From Mesosutterella porci (GTDB lineage Bacteria; Pseudomonadota; Gammaproteobacteria; Burkholderiales; Burkholderiaceae_F): a stretch of 55,441 nt of DNA. A program made the translations under genes and the position numbers. The stretch covers positions 1-55,441 of the forward strand of contig NZ_JAKNCT010000014.1 in NCBI RefSeq assembly GCF_022134585.1. Reading direction: 5' to 3'. A model generated the notes under the pieces. It did no database searches. It was not told where the DNA came from and saw nothing but the letters and a program-made list of their open reading frames with translations. Shown one piece after another: positions 1-7,038 of the stretch; the stretch's first letter is position 1; every line of letters starts with the position of its first letter.

Positions 1-2
1 CA

Positions 3-1085
3 CAGATTTTCTCCGACAACAAGAGCAAGGATCTATACGATCTGAGAATTCAGTTAGGTCTTCGCTGCAACATGCATTGCCGTTATTGCGCGCAGTCGGA
101 TCGAGCTTTAGAGAAGGCGTGCTGGGGGCCCAAGGACGTACCCGCGTTCATCGCAAAACTCAAGGCCGGAAATGTCAATGTGACCGGCGTCATCGAAATC
201 TGGGGTGGAGAGCCTTTTGTTTATTGGCGGACTATTAAAAATCTTGTTCCTCAGTTGCGCGAAATGTATCCCAACGTCCGGCTTGCCATGATCACAAATG
301 GGACGCTGCTTTCCGTGGAGAAGATTTCGTTTTGTGAAAAGTACAAAATCGATCTGACGTTCAGCCATGACGGTCAGGGCTATAAGCTGAGGGGAAAGGA
401 TCCCCTGGATGACCCCAAGATGGTCGATCTTTGGCGCCTTGCCTTCTCGAAACTTCGCTGCAATATTAATTGCGTTTTATCCCCGGCAAACACAGATATA
501 GAGCAGATCATTGAATACATTCATTCCCGCCTGGGTATGGTGCCTATCAATTTCGAAGGCATCATGACCCATGTAGGAGTGACAGATAAAGAATTGATGT
601 TCTCAGACAAGCAGTTGCTCACGCTCCAAAAAAACATTTTTACAGCAATGACATCCGGACCGTGGGCTAAATTTCCGGCTCTGGAGCAGCAGTGCCGCAG
701 CCTCATCCAGATGCTGGTGAACCGAAAGAGACTGAACCCGCGAGCAGTTAAGTGCTGCATGCATTCTCCGGATAATGCTGCAGTCAATCTGAACGGAGAC
801 GTACTTTCTTGCCACGATCATTGCACTCCGGACAAATTTGTCGGGAGGATAGAGGACTTGGAGGGCGTGGATATCTCTCGCTGTTTTAAACCGTGGAGCG
901 AGAGGCCAGAGTGTCGCAGATGCCTTGTGCTGTCCATGTGCCGCGGCGCCTGCCCGCAGATTGAGGGTCTGGCAAGGACGCTCACATGCAAAAACGAGTT
1001 TGCATACAAGTTTGCCGTCTTCCAGGCTGTTTTCTGGCTACTGTTCGGCATGACGCTGGAGTCGTATGCCCCGGTGGAGGGCTGA
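3..1085 (+). CDS. Radical SAM/SPASM-domain enzyme, partial at the left edge
   Basis: The frame is open from the window edge, so the first ATG (72) is not the start. The radical SAM cluster motif CNMHCRYC (C-x3-C-x2-C) lies at 66-89 and includes a cysteine upstream of that ATG. The C-terminal third has a full SPASM signature: CC-x13-G-x4-C (CCMHSP...NGDVLSC), then C-x2-C-x5-C-x3-C (CRRCLVLSMCRGAC), then a last cysteine (LTCKNEF). SPASM proteins hold auxiliary 4Fe-4S clusters and mostly modify peptides or proteins (RiPP maturases, anaerobic sulfatase activators), so a peptide or protein substrate is inferred. The tail is hydrophobic (AVFWLLFGMTLESY). It sits directly before a phage lysis cassette at similarly low GC, so it is probably prophage cargo. 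The substrate is unknown; no precursor peptide is evident in this window. Confidence 0.88.
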   Translation, partial: QIFSDNKSKDLYDLRIQLGLRCNMHCRYCAQSDRALEKACWGPKDVPAFIAKLKAGNVNVTGVIEIWGGEPFVYWRTIKNLVPQLREMYPNVRLAMITNGTLLSVEKISFCEKYKIDLTFSHDGQGYKLRGKDPLDDPKMVDLWRLAFSKLRCNINCVLSPANTDIEQIIEYIHSRLGMVPINFEGIMTHVGVTDKELMFSDKQLLTLQKNIFTAMTSGPWAKFPALEQQCRSLIQMLVNRKRLNPRAVKCCMHSPDNAAVNLNGDVLSCHDHCTPDKFVGRIEDLEGVDISRCFKPWSERPECRRCLVLSMCRGACPQIEGLARTLTCKNEFAYKFAVFQAVFWLLFGMTLESYAPVEG

Positions 1086-1123
1086 CCATGTGCACGACTC
1101 AGTCAAGATTTTTAGACAAGACG

Positions 1124-1147
1124 GCCGCCCGAGTTGGCGGCTTTTTT
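1124..1147 (+). terminator. Rho-independent terminator after the radical SAM gene
   Basis: GCCGCC (1124-1129), a 6-nt loop, GGCGGC (1136-1141), then six T. It ends the radical SAM transcript before the lysis genes. Confidence 0.8.
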
Positions 1148-1195
1148 AATACCCCTACTTTGCTCAAAGGTGCGTTCCCGATAGGAGTAGCTGGG

Positions 1196-1348
1196 ATGGA
1201 TTTTGCAGGACTGCCGCTAAGCAGCTGGATTCAGCTGCTGACTCTGATCTATACAGCGCTCCTCATTCTCGGAGCGATCCCGAAAGCGATAGCTGGCATC
1301 CAGGCGCTGAAGGATCGGTTTAGATCCAAGGGGAAGGAAGAAGAATAA
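1196..1348 (+). CDS. Small holin-like membrane protein (50 aa)
   Basis: Starts at ATG 1196 (MDFAGLPLSSW) with an AGGAG-type ribosome site at 1183-1187. The frame is open further upstream, but that part crosses the terminator at 1124-1147, so the short start is preferred. One hydrophobic segment (about residues 12-33, IQLLTLIYTALLILGAIPKAIAG) precedes a basic tail (KDRFRSKGKEEE). Position before a lysozyme and spanins suggests a holin or pinholin subunit. No named family was recognised, so the function rests on context. Confidence 0.6.
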   Translation: MDFAGLPLSSWIQLLTLIYTALLILGAIPKAIAGIQALKDRFRSKGKEEE

Positions 1349-1355
1349 AAGCAAA

Positions 1356-1383
1356 CCCGGCGGGAGCTGGAACTCCGGCCGGG
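1356..1383. other. Strong hairpin between the small lysis genes
   Basis: CCCGGC-G-GGAG (1356-1366), 6-nt loop, CTCC-G-GCCGGG (1373-1383): ten paired bases with a G/G mismatch. There is no T-run after it, so it is more likely an mRNA-stability or attenuation structure than a terminator. Confidence 0.55.
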
Positions 1384-1417
1384 CACTAAATACACGACAT
1401 AGATGGGTGGCATCTAT

Positions 1418-1612
1418 ATGGAAGATGATACCAAAGAAAGATTAGACAGACTAGAGGCTTTTATGGATGAGCAAAGGTTGGAAAAAGTTCAGCAAGCCGC
1501 CATTGATAACTACAAAAAAGAGCGTTTCCATTATTGGAAAGAGAGAGTCTTAGTCGCTTGCGCTCTTATCGGAGGTGTTCTCGGCGTAATCGGGTTCGTC
1601 CGATCACTGTGA
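1418..1612 (+). CDS. Small coiled-coil/TM phage lysis protein (64 aa)
   Basis: ATG 1418 (MEDDTKERLDRLEAFMDEQR) is chosen over ATG 1403 because GGTGG at 1406-1410 is then spaced 7 nt upstream. The N-terminal about 45 residues are highly charged and helical (likely coiled coil), followed by one C-terminal transmembrane segment (VLVACALIGGVLGVIGFV). This layout resembles XhlA-type holin-associated proteins. Lies between the holin-like gene and the lysozyme. Family assignment is by architecture only. Confidence 0.6.
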   Translation: MEDDTKERLDRLEAFMDEQRLEKVQQAAIDNYKKERFHYWKERVLVACALIGGVLGVIGFVRSL

Positions 1613-1632
1613 GGACTCAGGGAGCTTTTCTC

Positions 1633-2094
1633 ATGAATCGCTATCAAATAGCAGCCATGACCGTATCAGCCGCCACGTTGGTAGGGATCGCCGGGTACGA
1701 AGGCTATTCCTCGGTGGCTTATGTTCCGGTAAAGGGCGATGCCCCGACTATCGGATGGGGTACGACAACGGGAGTGAAGAAAGGCGATACTATCGAGCCG
1801 ACACAGGCGCTCCAGAGACTGTACCGGGATACCGAGATGGCGAAGGCCGGAATAAGTAACTGCATCAAAGTCCCGATAAGCCAAGGGGAACTAGATGCGT
1901 ATCTGTCGCTTTCTTACAACATCGGGGCCGGGGCGTTTTGCAAGTCGACGCTTGTGAAGAGGTTGAACAAAGGCGACTATGTCGTGGCGTGCGGCGAAAT
2001 CAAGCGCTGGTGCTACTTCAAGGGCAAAAAAGTACCCGGGTTAGTCGAGAGAAGAGAGAAGGAATACCGGACGTGCTTGAGGGGGCAGCCATGA
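1633..2094 (+). CDS. Phage endolysin, GH24 lysozyme with SAR-type N-terminus
   Basis: 153 aa from ATG 1633. It cleaves the beta-1,4 bond between MurNAc and GlcNAc in peptidoglycan. The hydrophobic N-terminus (IAAMTVSAATLVGIAG, about residues 6-21) with no cleavage site fits a signal-arrest-release anchor. The catalytic glutamate lies in GYEGY (Glu23), followed by GDAPTIGWGTT, the usual GH24 Asp/Thr stretch. SLSYNIGAGAFCKSTLVKRLN is the family helix region. Several cysteines could take part in SAR-type disulfide control. Its TGA overlaps the ATG of the spanin gene (ATGA at 2091-2094), indicating translational coupling. A longer in-frame start at 1534 lacks support. Confidence 0.9.
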   Translation: MNRYQIAAMTVSAATLVGIAGYEGYSSVAYVPVKGDAPTIGWGTTTGVKKGDTIEPTQALQRLYRDTEMAKAGISNCIKVPISQGELDAYLSLSYNIGAGAFCKSTLVKRLNKGDYVVACGEIKRWCYFKGKKVPGLVERREKEYRTCLRGQP

Positions 2095-2594
2095 CAAAAC
2101 TAACGCTACTGAAGATTCTTTCCTTCATTGCCTACATAGTTGCGCTCTTCGCCGCCGGCTACCAGTACGGGCACCAGAAGACAGCCGCGGCCTACGAGGC
2201 ACAGATCGCCAAAGACAAGGCGGCTCAGGCCGAGTCCGCTCAGGCGCTAGAGTCACAATATCGGGAGAAAGAAAATGAGAGTGCAAAGAGAGTCGACGCG
2301 GCTCTGGCTGCGAGAGACAAAGCCCTGGCTGATGCTAGTCGTGTGCGGGCTGATGCTGAGCGGGTGCGCCTCCAGTCCGACAGTCTCAGCAAGCGTCTGT
2401 CCAGAGCCTCCGAAGCCCACGCCGCTGCCGCAGACGGTCACTCAGAGCGACTCGGAAAGTGCGAGAGCTTACTCTCAGAAAGTTCAGACCTTCTCGGCGA
2501 AAGTGTCGAGCTGGCAGGCGAAGGTGCGAGCTTATCTGTCAGAGTAGCCGCCGATAAGGACGCCGTGGTCAATTCAATTCAACCGATCAATTGA
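2091..2594 (+). CDS. Rz-like inner-membrane spanin
   Basis: 167 aa. An N-terminal signal-anchor (LLKILSFIAYIVALFAAGYQYG) is followed by a long alanine- and charge-rich coiled coil (about residues 35-125), the normal i-spanin layout. It spans the periplasm with Rz1 and fuses the membranes in the last step of lysis. Start ATG 2091 overlaps the lysozyme stop. A lipoprotein gene is nested in the +1 frame, which confirms the assignment. The last codons are built from the AT-rich repeat discussed in the findings (2571-2594). Confidence 0.85.
   Translation: MTKLTLLKILSFIAYIVALFAAGYQYGHQKTAAAYEAQIAKDKAAQAESAQALESQYREKENESAKRVDAALAARDKALADASRVRADAERVRLQSDSLSKRLSRASEAHAAAADGHSERLGKCESLLSESSDLLGESVELAGEGASLSVRVAADKDAVVNSIQPIN
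2275..2547 (+). CDS. Rz1-like outer-membrane spanin lipoprotein, nested in the Rz gene
   Basis: 90 aa in another frame inside Rz. It has a positively charged start, a hydrophobic stretch (PWLMLVVCGLMLSGC) and a lipobox LSGC at about residue 31, then a proline-rich segment (CPEPPKPTPLPQ), all hallmarks of Rz1. The mature lipoprotein sits in the outer membrane and pairs with Rz. ATG 2332 would leave too short a signal peptide, so 2275 is kept. Confidence 0.85.
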   Translation: MRVQRESTRLWLRETKPWLMLVVCGLMLSGCASSPTVSASVCPEPPKPTPLPQTVTQSDSESARAYSQKVQTFSAKVSSWQAKVRAYLSE

Positions 2595-2646
2595 ATTCGC
2601 CGCGCTTGCCAATTTGATGAATTGAATCGAGTTGAATTGACTACAT

Positions 2647-2663
2647 GGGGACAGTTTGTCCCC
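2647..2663. terminator. Hairpin between convergent spanin and hicB genes
   Basis: GGGGACA-GTT-TGTCCCC, a perfect 7-bp inverted repeat between the + strand Rz gene and the minus-strand hicB gene. No T-run follows, so it is either a weak bidirectional stop or a REP-like palindrome. Confidence 0.45.
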
Positions 2664-2673
2664 ACGTATACCT

Positions 2674-3096
2674 CTATTCTTTAACGCTCAAATCGAGCGA
2701 CCCGCCCAATTTTTTCAAAGCTTCCTCAACCGTATCAATACTGGCGCTGTCCCTCGTAAGGTCGACAAGCCTGCTTGCTTCTGAGTGTGAGACGCCGAGT
2801 TTTTTTGCTACATCAGAGATCTTCAGTCCTTTGCTTTTCATGAAGTTCCAAAACAGCATTTTCGCCTGAACTCTCGCCGGAACAGCGATCCCAACCTCTC
2901 CTTTCCTTAAGCGGCTCGGAAGAGGAAACGGAAGCTGCTTTTTCCGATAGAAGATGACCAATGTTCCAGGAAGCATCTGGCTGGCAAGATCCAGAACTTC
3001 TTTCTCCGTATCGGCGTCATAAACGCACTCCGGGATGTCCCGGCAGGTTACTTCAAACTTCCCGTCCTTCGGCGTTACCTTTATGCCGTAGCGCAT
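2674..3096 (-). CDS. HicB-type antitoxin/regulator with C-terminal HTH
   Basis: 140 aa. The N-terminal HicB fold (MRYGIKVTPKDGKFEVTCRDIPECVYDADTEKEV...) is a degenerate RNase-H-like domain that normally binds the HicA toxin. The C-terminus has a helix-turn-helix (ISDVAKKLGVSHSEASRLVD) that binds operator DNA. Strong ribosome site AAGGAGGA 6 nt before the ATG. No HicA-like gene lies beside it; instead a 40-aa basic ORF precedes it in the same transcript. It could be a prophage repressor-like regulator or an antitoxin for a non-HicA partner. Confidence 0.8.
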   Translation of the reverse strand: MRYGIKVTPKDGKFEVTCRDIPECVYDADTEKEVLDLASQMLPGTLVIFYRKKQLPFPLPSRLRKGEVGIAVPARVQAKMLFWNFMKSKGLKISDVAKKLGVSHSEASRLVDLTRDSASIDTVEEALKKLGGSLDLSVKE

Positions 3097-3131
3097 TTAA
3101 AATCCTCCTTGAGGTGAGGGTGTGGATGCCT

Positions 3132-3147
3132 CCCCGACCGAACGGGG
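3132..3147. other. GC hairpin between the 40-aa ORF and hicB
   Basis: CCCCG (3132-3136), 6-nt loop, CGGGG (3143-3147) in the 62-nt gap of the minus-strand operon. No T-run on the minus strand. It may set the relative expression of the two genes. Confidence 0.4.
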
Positions 3148-3158
3148 GGGGCTTTTAA

Positions 3159-3281
3159 TCACCGAAGCTTTTTAGCTGTGCGGGGCTTCGTTTCTCGCGT
3201 GACCTTCTTTAGTTTCAATCGGGCTTTGACGAACCATAGGTTGAGCACTAAATCGAAGGTTTTTTCGGTTTTTATTTCCAC
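3159..3281 (-). CDS. Small basic ORF (40 aa), possible partner of the HicB-type gene
   Basis: GTG start at 3281 behind a strong AAGGAGGTGAG ribosome site at about 5 nt spacing; an overlapping ATG stops after three codons. The product (VEIKTEKTFDLVLNLWFVKA + RLKLKKVTRETKPRTAKKLR) is very rich in Lys/Arg in its second half. It is first in the transcript from the promoter at 3307-3335 and 62 nt before hicB. It does not resemble HicA (no G-H-H motif, too short). A toxin or leader peptide role is an inference from position only. Confidence 0.45.
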   Translation of the reverse strand: MEIKTEKTFDLVLNLWFVKARLKLKKVTRETKPRTAKKLR

Positions 3282-3306
3282 ATATCTCACCTCCTTTCTG
3301 ACTATT

Positions 3307-3335
3307 ATGATACACTAACTGTATCATTATGTCAA
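3307..3335 (-). promoter_or_regulatory. Consensus sigma-70 promoter with operator for the hicB operon
   Basis: On the minus strand: -35 TTGACA (3335-3330), 17-nt spacer, -10 TATCAT (3312-3307). A perfect palindrome TGATACA-CTAAC-TGTATCA (3308-3326) covers the -10 and half the spacer, as expected for autorepression by the HicB HTH domain. Confidence 0.8.
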
Positions 3336-3362
3336 GAAGGATGTGGGTCATTTCAGTTTATT

Positions 3363-3394
3363 GCCACAAATGAAGCCACAAACAAAGAGGCTTC
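3363..3394. repeat. Direct and inverted repeats near the prophage end, possible integrase arm sites
   Basis: GCCACAAA occurs at 3363-3370 and 3375-3382, exactly one 12-bp period apart. GAAGCC (3372-3377) and GGCTTC (3389-3394) form an inverted repeat. They sit about 40 bp inside the tRNA-like att fragment, as arm-type sites often do. Confidence 0.4.
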
Positions 3395-3417
3395 TGCCAA
3401 ATAAAGGCCTATAAATA

Positions 3418-3444
3418 CGGGCTGTTCGAATCCCACCACCGACC
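3418..3444 (+). other. tRNA-like 3' fragment, probable prophage attR core
   Basis: A T-loop-like TTCGAAT within CTGTTCGAATCCCACC, followed by an acceptor-like segment ending ACCGACCA, and then a terminator. No matching tRNA 5' half lies upstream. The distance from T-loop to CCA is 2 nt shorter than in a normal tRNA, so this is a remnant or hybrid rather than a functional gene. It marks the junction between low-GC prophage DNA and the chromosome. Confidence 0.45.
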
Positions 3445-3453
3445 AAATCCAGG

Positions 3454-3488
3454 AAAGGAGGCGACGTAAGTTGCCTCCTTTTTCTTTC
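3454..3488 (+). terminator. Rho-independent terminator behind the tRNA-like fragment
   Basis: AAAGGAGGC (3454-3462), 10-nt loop, GCCTCCTTT (3473-3481), then a T-rich tract. Probably the terminator of the tRNA gene that the prophage targeted. Confidence 0.75.
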
Positions 3489-3988
3489 TGCAGGCTGGGC
3501 TGATGTCGGCCGGAAGGGGGCCTGCTGAACGCGCGTGAATATCAGCAGCCGCCTGTCGCGGGGGCGTTCGGCGTGCGGTGCGGGGCCTCCGTGCCACCTG
3601 CCCGGCGCTCCGCGCCTCATCAGTCAGTCTCAAATTCAGGTGAACGGATTCCGGGAACAGGCGGCGCCTGCAGGACGCACGGCCCGGGACCGCCTTCTTC
3701 GCATTTCCTCACGGCCTTAAGTGAAGCCCGGTTCAATCCGTTTTCTTATTCGGCCGGTTTCCAGGCGAGCGAGAGCGCAGGCCTGCGCCTCAGGGGCGGC
3801 TTTCTCCATAGGACCGGAGTGGGGGAAAGACGAAAAAAAGATGCACCGGCCAAAAATATCCGACTCAATCACTCAAGTATTTAAAAAAAAGAGTAAGCTT
3901 CCCCGAAGCGGTGCGCAGCTGATGCGGAAATCATTCGGCAGGTTCGGCGGCCCCGCACCCGGTTTGCTTTTCACGCAGGACATCTAAC
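3489..3988. other. Intergenic region with no recognised gene
   Basis: About 500 bp between the prophage end and the symporter gene. Frames here are short, lack ribosome sites and have no recognisable motif. It presumably holds the symporter promoter, but no convincing -35/-10 pair was found. Confidence 0.5.
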
Positions 3989-5284
3989 ATGCAGGAAGAA
4001 AATAAAGACAAGACTCCGACCGCCGGCCAGGGCCGGCCGGCCTCCCTGGGCAGATCCCAGACCCGGACCATCATTTTGTGGTTCGCGGCGCTCATTGCCG
4101 GCGGTTTTCTCGGCTGGCTTCAAATCGACTGGCTTAATGAACTCTTCGGCTTTATCGCCACGGTCTTCACGCGGCTGTTCAAGTTCATCGCCGTGCCGGT
4201 GATCGCGCTTGCCGTCATCACCACGCTCTCGCAGCTCGGGGCGAAGAAGGAAACGCGGACGATTTTCGGGCATGCGGTCTTCTACACGCTCGCCACGACT
4301 TTTGCGGCCGCTTTCGTTGCTCTGGGGCTCTACATTGCCATCGCCCCGGGCAACATTCCGGTCTCGATCGCATCGGCCGGGGCCTCTCAGGTGCCGCAGA
4401 ACCTTGAGAAGCTCTCCTACTACGATCATTTCCTGTCCGTGATCCCGGACAACATTCTGCATCCCTTCCTCGCGGGCAACGTCCTGTCTGTCCTGTTCAT
4501 TGCCGTGGCCGTCGGCCTGGCTCTCGCTTTCATGCCGAAGACCGAGCCCCGCGCGGCCCTGCTCAAGGTGATTTTCGGGCTTCAGGAGCTTTTGTTCACT
4601 CTGATCCGGGCGCTGCTTGCCGTGCTGCCCCTGGGCATCCTGGCGTTTGCGGCCCAGCTTTCGGCCCAGATCGAGGCGGGCGTGATCGTGGGGGCTCTCG
4701 GCAAGTACGTGGCCGTGGTGCTGGGCGGCAACCTCCTGCAGTACTTTGTGGTGTTGCCGGTGTTCCTGCTGCTGCGGGGGCTCAGCCCGGTCCGCATCTA
4801 CCGCGGCATGGCTCCCGCCATGGCTGTGGCCCTCTTTTCCAAGAGCTCGGCGGGCACGCTGCCCGTGACGCTTGCCTCAGCGGAAAACAACCTGCACCTC
4901 GACAAGCGCGTGACCCGCTTCGTGCTGCCGATCTGCACCACGATCAACATGAACGGCTGCGCGGCCTTTATTCTCGTCACTTCGCTCTTTCTCATGCAGA
5001 ACGCCGGGATTCCGATTACGGGCGGCACGATGCTGGTCTGGACGGTAATCGCCGTGATTGCGGCTGTTGGAAACGCCGGGGTGCCGATGGGCTGCTACTT
5101 CCTCACCCTCTCGCTCATGGCCTCGCTCAACGTCCCGATTGACCTGATGGGCGTGATCCTGCCGATCTATGCGATCATCGACATGATTGAAACCACCGTG
5201 AACGTCACGAGCGACTCCTGCGTCGCGGCCATGACGGACCACGATCTGAAGGGGCGCCTTCCCGCGGAGGGCGGCGCGGCCTGA
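3989..5284 (+). CDS. Dicarboxylate/amino acid:cation symporter (DAACS/SLC1 family)
   Basis: 431 aa, normal family length, with about eight hydrophobic helices and re-entrant loops. Family motifs: the serine-rich hairpin KSSAGTLPVTL (about residues 287-297), NMNG (about 322-325) in TM7, and the TM8 substrate region ending DMIETTVNVTSDSCVAAM. It imports C4-dicarboxylates or acidic/neutral amino acids with Na+ or H+; the exact substrate cannot be read from sequence. It stands alone, with a bidirectional terminator downstream. Its first about 25 residues are hydrophilic and cytoplasmic. Confidence 0.92.
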   Translation: MQEENKDKTPTAGQGRPASLGRSQTRTIILWFAALIAGGFLGWLQIDWLNELFGFIATVFTRLFKFIAVPVIALAVITTLSQLGAKKETRTIFGHAVFYTLATTFAAAFVALGLYIAIAPGNIPVSIASAGASQVPQNLEKLSYYDHFLSVIPDNILHPFLAGNVLSVLFIAVAVGLALAFMPKTEPRAALLKVIFGLQELLFTLIRALLAVLPLGILAFAAQLSAQIEAGVIVGALGKYVAVVLGGNLLQYFVVLPVFLLLRGLSPVRIYRGMAPAMAVALFSKSSAGTLPVTLASAENNLHLDKRVTRFVLPICTTINMNGCAAFILVTSLFLMQNAGIPITGGTMLVWTVIAVIAAVGNAGVPMGCYFLTLSLMASLNVPIDLMGVILPIYAIIDMIETTVNVTSDSCVAAMTDHDLKGRLPAEGGAA

Positions 5285-5328
5285 GATCCAGGGGAGCGCG
5301 TGTTCCCGGGCTGCCGCAAGGAAGCGAA

Positions 5329-5360
5329 AACCCCGGCTCCGCATCGGCGAAGCCGGGGTT
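5329..5360. terminator. Bidirectional terminator between the symporter and IS607-type genes
   Basis: AACCCCGGCT (5329-5338) and AGCCGGGGTT (5351-5360) form a perfect 10-bp stem between convergent genes, with A and T flanks on either side. Confidence 0.8.
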
Positions 5361-5425
5361 TGATGAATTTAAGGCCGGAGAAGGAGGGCGAAAGCCCTCC
5401 GCGCTTGCGGGCGGCGTCTTTTTCT

Positions 5426-5998
5426 TTAGCGCTCCTGCGGCTCCTTTTCGAGCATCGAAAGGATGTCCCGGGCGCGTTGGGCCGCCCCGCTGCGGCCGAG
5501 AACCCGGGCGCTGTAGAGCTCGATCAGCTCCTGCAGCAGCTTTTTTTCATCATCCGAGGAGAAGGCTTCCTCAAGCGCGATCACTCTTCTGCCCTCGGCC
5601 TGAAGCGCGGCGTCCAGATAGCAGAACCCGGAGGGGAGCACCCGGTCGGGGGTCTCCACGATAATGGTTCTCACCTGCTTGTTTTTCAGCAGCTTCAGCA
5701 GCCCCCGGCGGCGGTCGTTGGTCACGCTCGCGATCTCGCTCGCCTTGTCGATCACACTCCAGCCCATGCTCGCCGCATAGACCTCAAGGCGCCTCATCTG
5801 GCGCTCGAGCCGGTCTTTTTCGGCAACGGTGGAAACGCGTGCGTAAAGGCCGACCCCGCCGGCGGCCGGAACGTCATCGACCACAATGGTTCCCGAGGGC
5901 AGCTGGCAGGCGGGCACGGGCAGCTTCCCGTTTTTCCACAGCCTCCATGCCGTCTGATAGCAGATGCCTCTTTGGCGGGCCCAAACCGATAGCTTCAT
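5426..5998 (-). CDS. IS607-type serine recombinase (TnpA-like), orphan
   Basis: 190 aa. N-terminal MerR-like HTH (LSVWARQRGICYQTAWRLWKNGKL, residues 3-26), then a resolvase-type catalytic domain starting GVGLYARVSTVAEKDRLERQ with the nucleophilic serine in RVS. This is the IS607 TnpA order. The motif that in this family normally reads DRLxR is here DRVLP (ETPDRVLPSGF), so the second catalytic arginine (gamma-delta resolvase R71) is replaced. No TnpB gene or fragment is adjacent. It may be an inactive remnant or a repurposed DNA-binding protein. Confidence 0.8.
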   Translation of the reverse strand: MKLSVWARQRGICYQTAWRLWKNGKLPVPACQLPSGTIVVDDVPAAGGVGLYARVSTVAEKDRLERQMRRLEVYAASMGWSVIDKASEIASVTNDRRRGLLKLLKNKQVRTIIVETPDRVLPSGFCYLDAALQAEGRRVIALEEAFSSDDEKKLLQELIELYSARVLGRSGAAQRARDILSMLEKEPQER

Positions 5999-6017
5999 GT
6001 CTTGAAGAGTGAACGAC

Positions 6018-6033
6018 CCTGTGTCAGCACAGG
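6018..6033. other. Short hairpin upstream of the serine recombinase gene
   Basis: CCTGTG-TCAG-CACAGG, a perfect 6-bp stem with a 4-nt loop, 20 nt upstream of the recombinase start. Could be a regulatory site or part of the element boundary; IS607 elements lack terminal inverted repeats, so the boundary cannot be placed. Confidence 0.35.
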
Positions 6034-6242
6034 AGGGTTTGTAAGAACATCACAGTGGCGAAGTATATACTTTCCCGCCTGTTTCGTGAGGCCGCCGCCC
6101 TGATTCCCGGCCTCTTCCCGCCCCGGCCGAAGGCTGTCGATCCCTGAAGCCGCTATCATTAGCGGCATCGGTTCGGGGCCGCGGGCCCCGTCCTGGGCGG
6201 CGCCGCCTGAGCTGCGCCGCCGGAGATAGACGGAAAACGCCC

Positions 6243-7013
6243 ATGCATATACTTATTTCCAATGACGACGGATACTCCGCGCGAGGCATCCAGGCGCTCG
6301 CTGCGGCGATGGGCGCCTTCGGCGAAGTGACGGTCTGCGCTCCGGAGCACAACCAGTCCGGCGCGAGCAACTCGCTCACGCTGCAGATGCCCCTGCGGGC
6401 GACCGAGGTTGCGCACAACGTCTTCGCCGTGAGCGGCACGCCCTCGGACTGCGTTCACCTTGCCTTCACCGGACTGCTGCGTTCGAAGCCCGACCTCGTG
6501 GTCTCGGGCATCAACTCAGGGGCCAACATGGGCGATGACACCATGTACTCCGGCACCGTGGCGGCAGCCGTCGAAGGCTTTCAGTTCGGGGTCGACGCCA
6601 TCGCCTTCTCTCAAATTGACCGCGGATGGATGGAGCTCGAGTCGGCCGCCCGGGTGGCCTCCGACATCGTCAGGCAGTTCCTTGAAAGGAAAAGCTCCGG
6701 AGAACCGGTGCTGCTGAACGTGAACATCCCCAATATGCCCTACAGCGTGCTCTCCGGAGTGCAGGTGACGAGGCTGGGCCGCCGCCACAGCGCGGGCGGC
6801 GTCTTCGAGGAAATCGACCCCCGGGGCGAGAAGGTATACTGGCTCGGTCGCGCGGGAGATCCGAAGGATCAGGGGCCGGGAACGGATTTTTATGCAACCG
6901 CGCATGGATTTGTATCCGTGTCGCCTTTGCAAATAGACTTAACGCAGTACAGCCAGCTCTCGCCAGCAGCGACCTGGTTTGACGAGGCCCTTCCCGGCAG
7001 GGAAGGCGCCTGA
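6243..7013 (+). CDS. surE: 5'/3'-nucleotidase SurE
   Basis: 256 aa, normal length. SurE dephosphorylates nucleoside monophosphates in the cytosol and is linked to stationary-phase survival. The metal site is visible: ISNDDG (Asp8, Asp9), a serine in HNQSGASNSLT (about 39), and Asn in SGINSGANMGDDTMYSGTVAAA (about 95). Upstream GGAG at about 15 nt is a weak ribosome site. Next gene is nlpD, as in the classical surE-pcm-nlpD-rpoS region, but neither pcm nor rpoS is here. Confidence 0.96.
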   Translation: MHILISNDDGYSARGIQALAAAMGAFGEVTVCAPEHNQSGASNSLTLQMPLRATEVAHNVFAVSGTPSDCVHLAFTGLLRSKPDLVVSGINSGANMGDDTMYSGTVAAAVEGFQFGVDAIAFSQIDRGWMELESAARVASDIVRQFLERKSSGEPVLLNVNIPNMPYSVLSGVQVTRLGRRHSAGGVFEEIDPRGEKVYWLGRAGDPKDQGPGTDFYATAHGFVSVSPLQIDLTQYSQLSPAATWFDEALPGREGA

Positions 7014-7038
7014 AGGGATTCAATGAGGAGTCAGCAGC

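Noticed and set aside
2674-3281. Canonical HicAB toxin-antitoxin pair
   Set aside because: The upstream ORF is 40 aa, very basic and has no HicA features.
3418-3444. Complete tRNA gene at the prophage junction
   Set aside because: No 5' half, anticodon arm or acceptor partner upstream, and the 3' segment is 2 nt short.
5426-6242. Complete IS607 element
   Set aside because: No TnpB frame on either side and no boundary could be placed.
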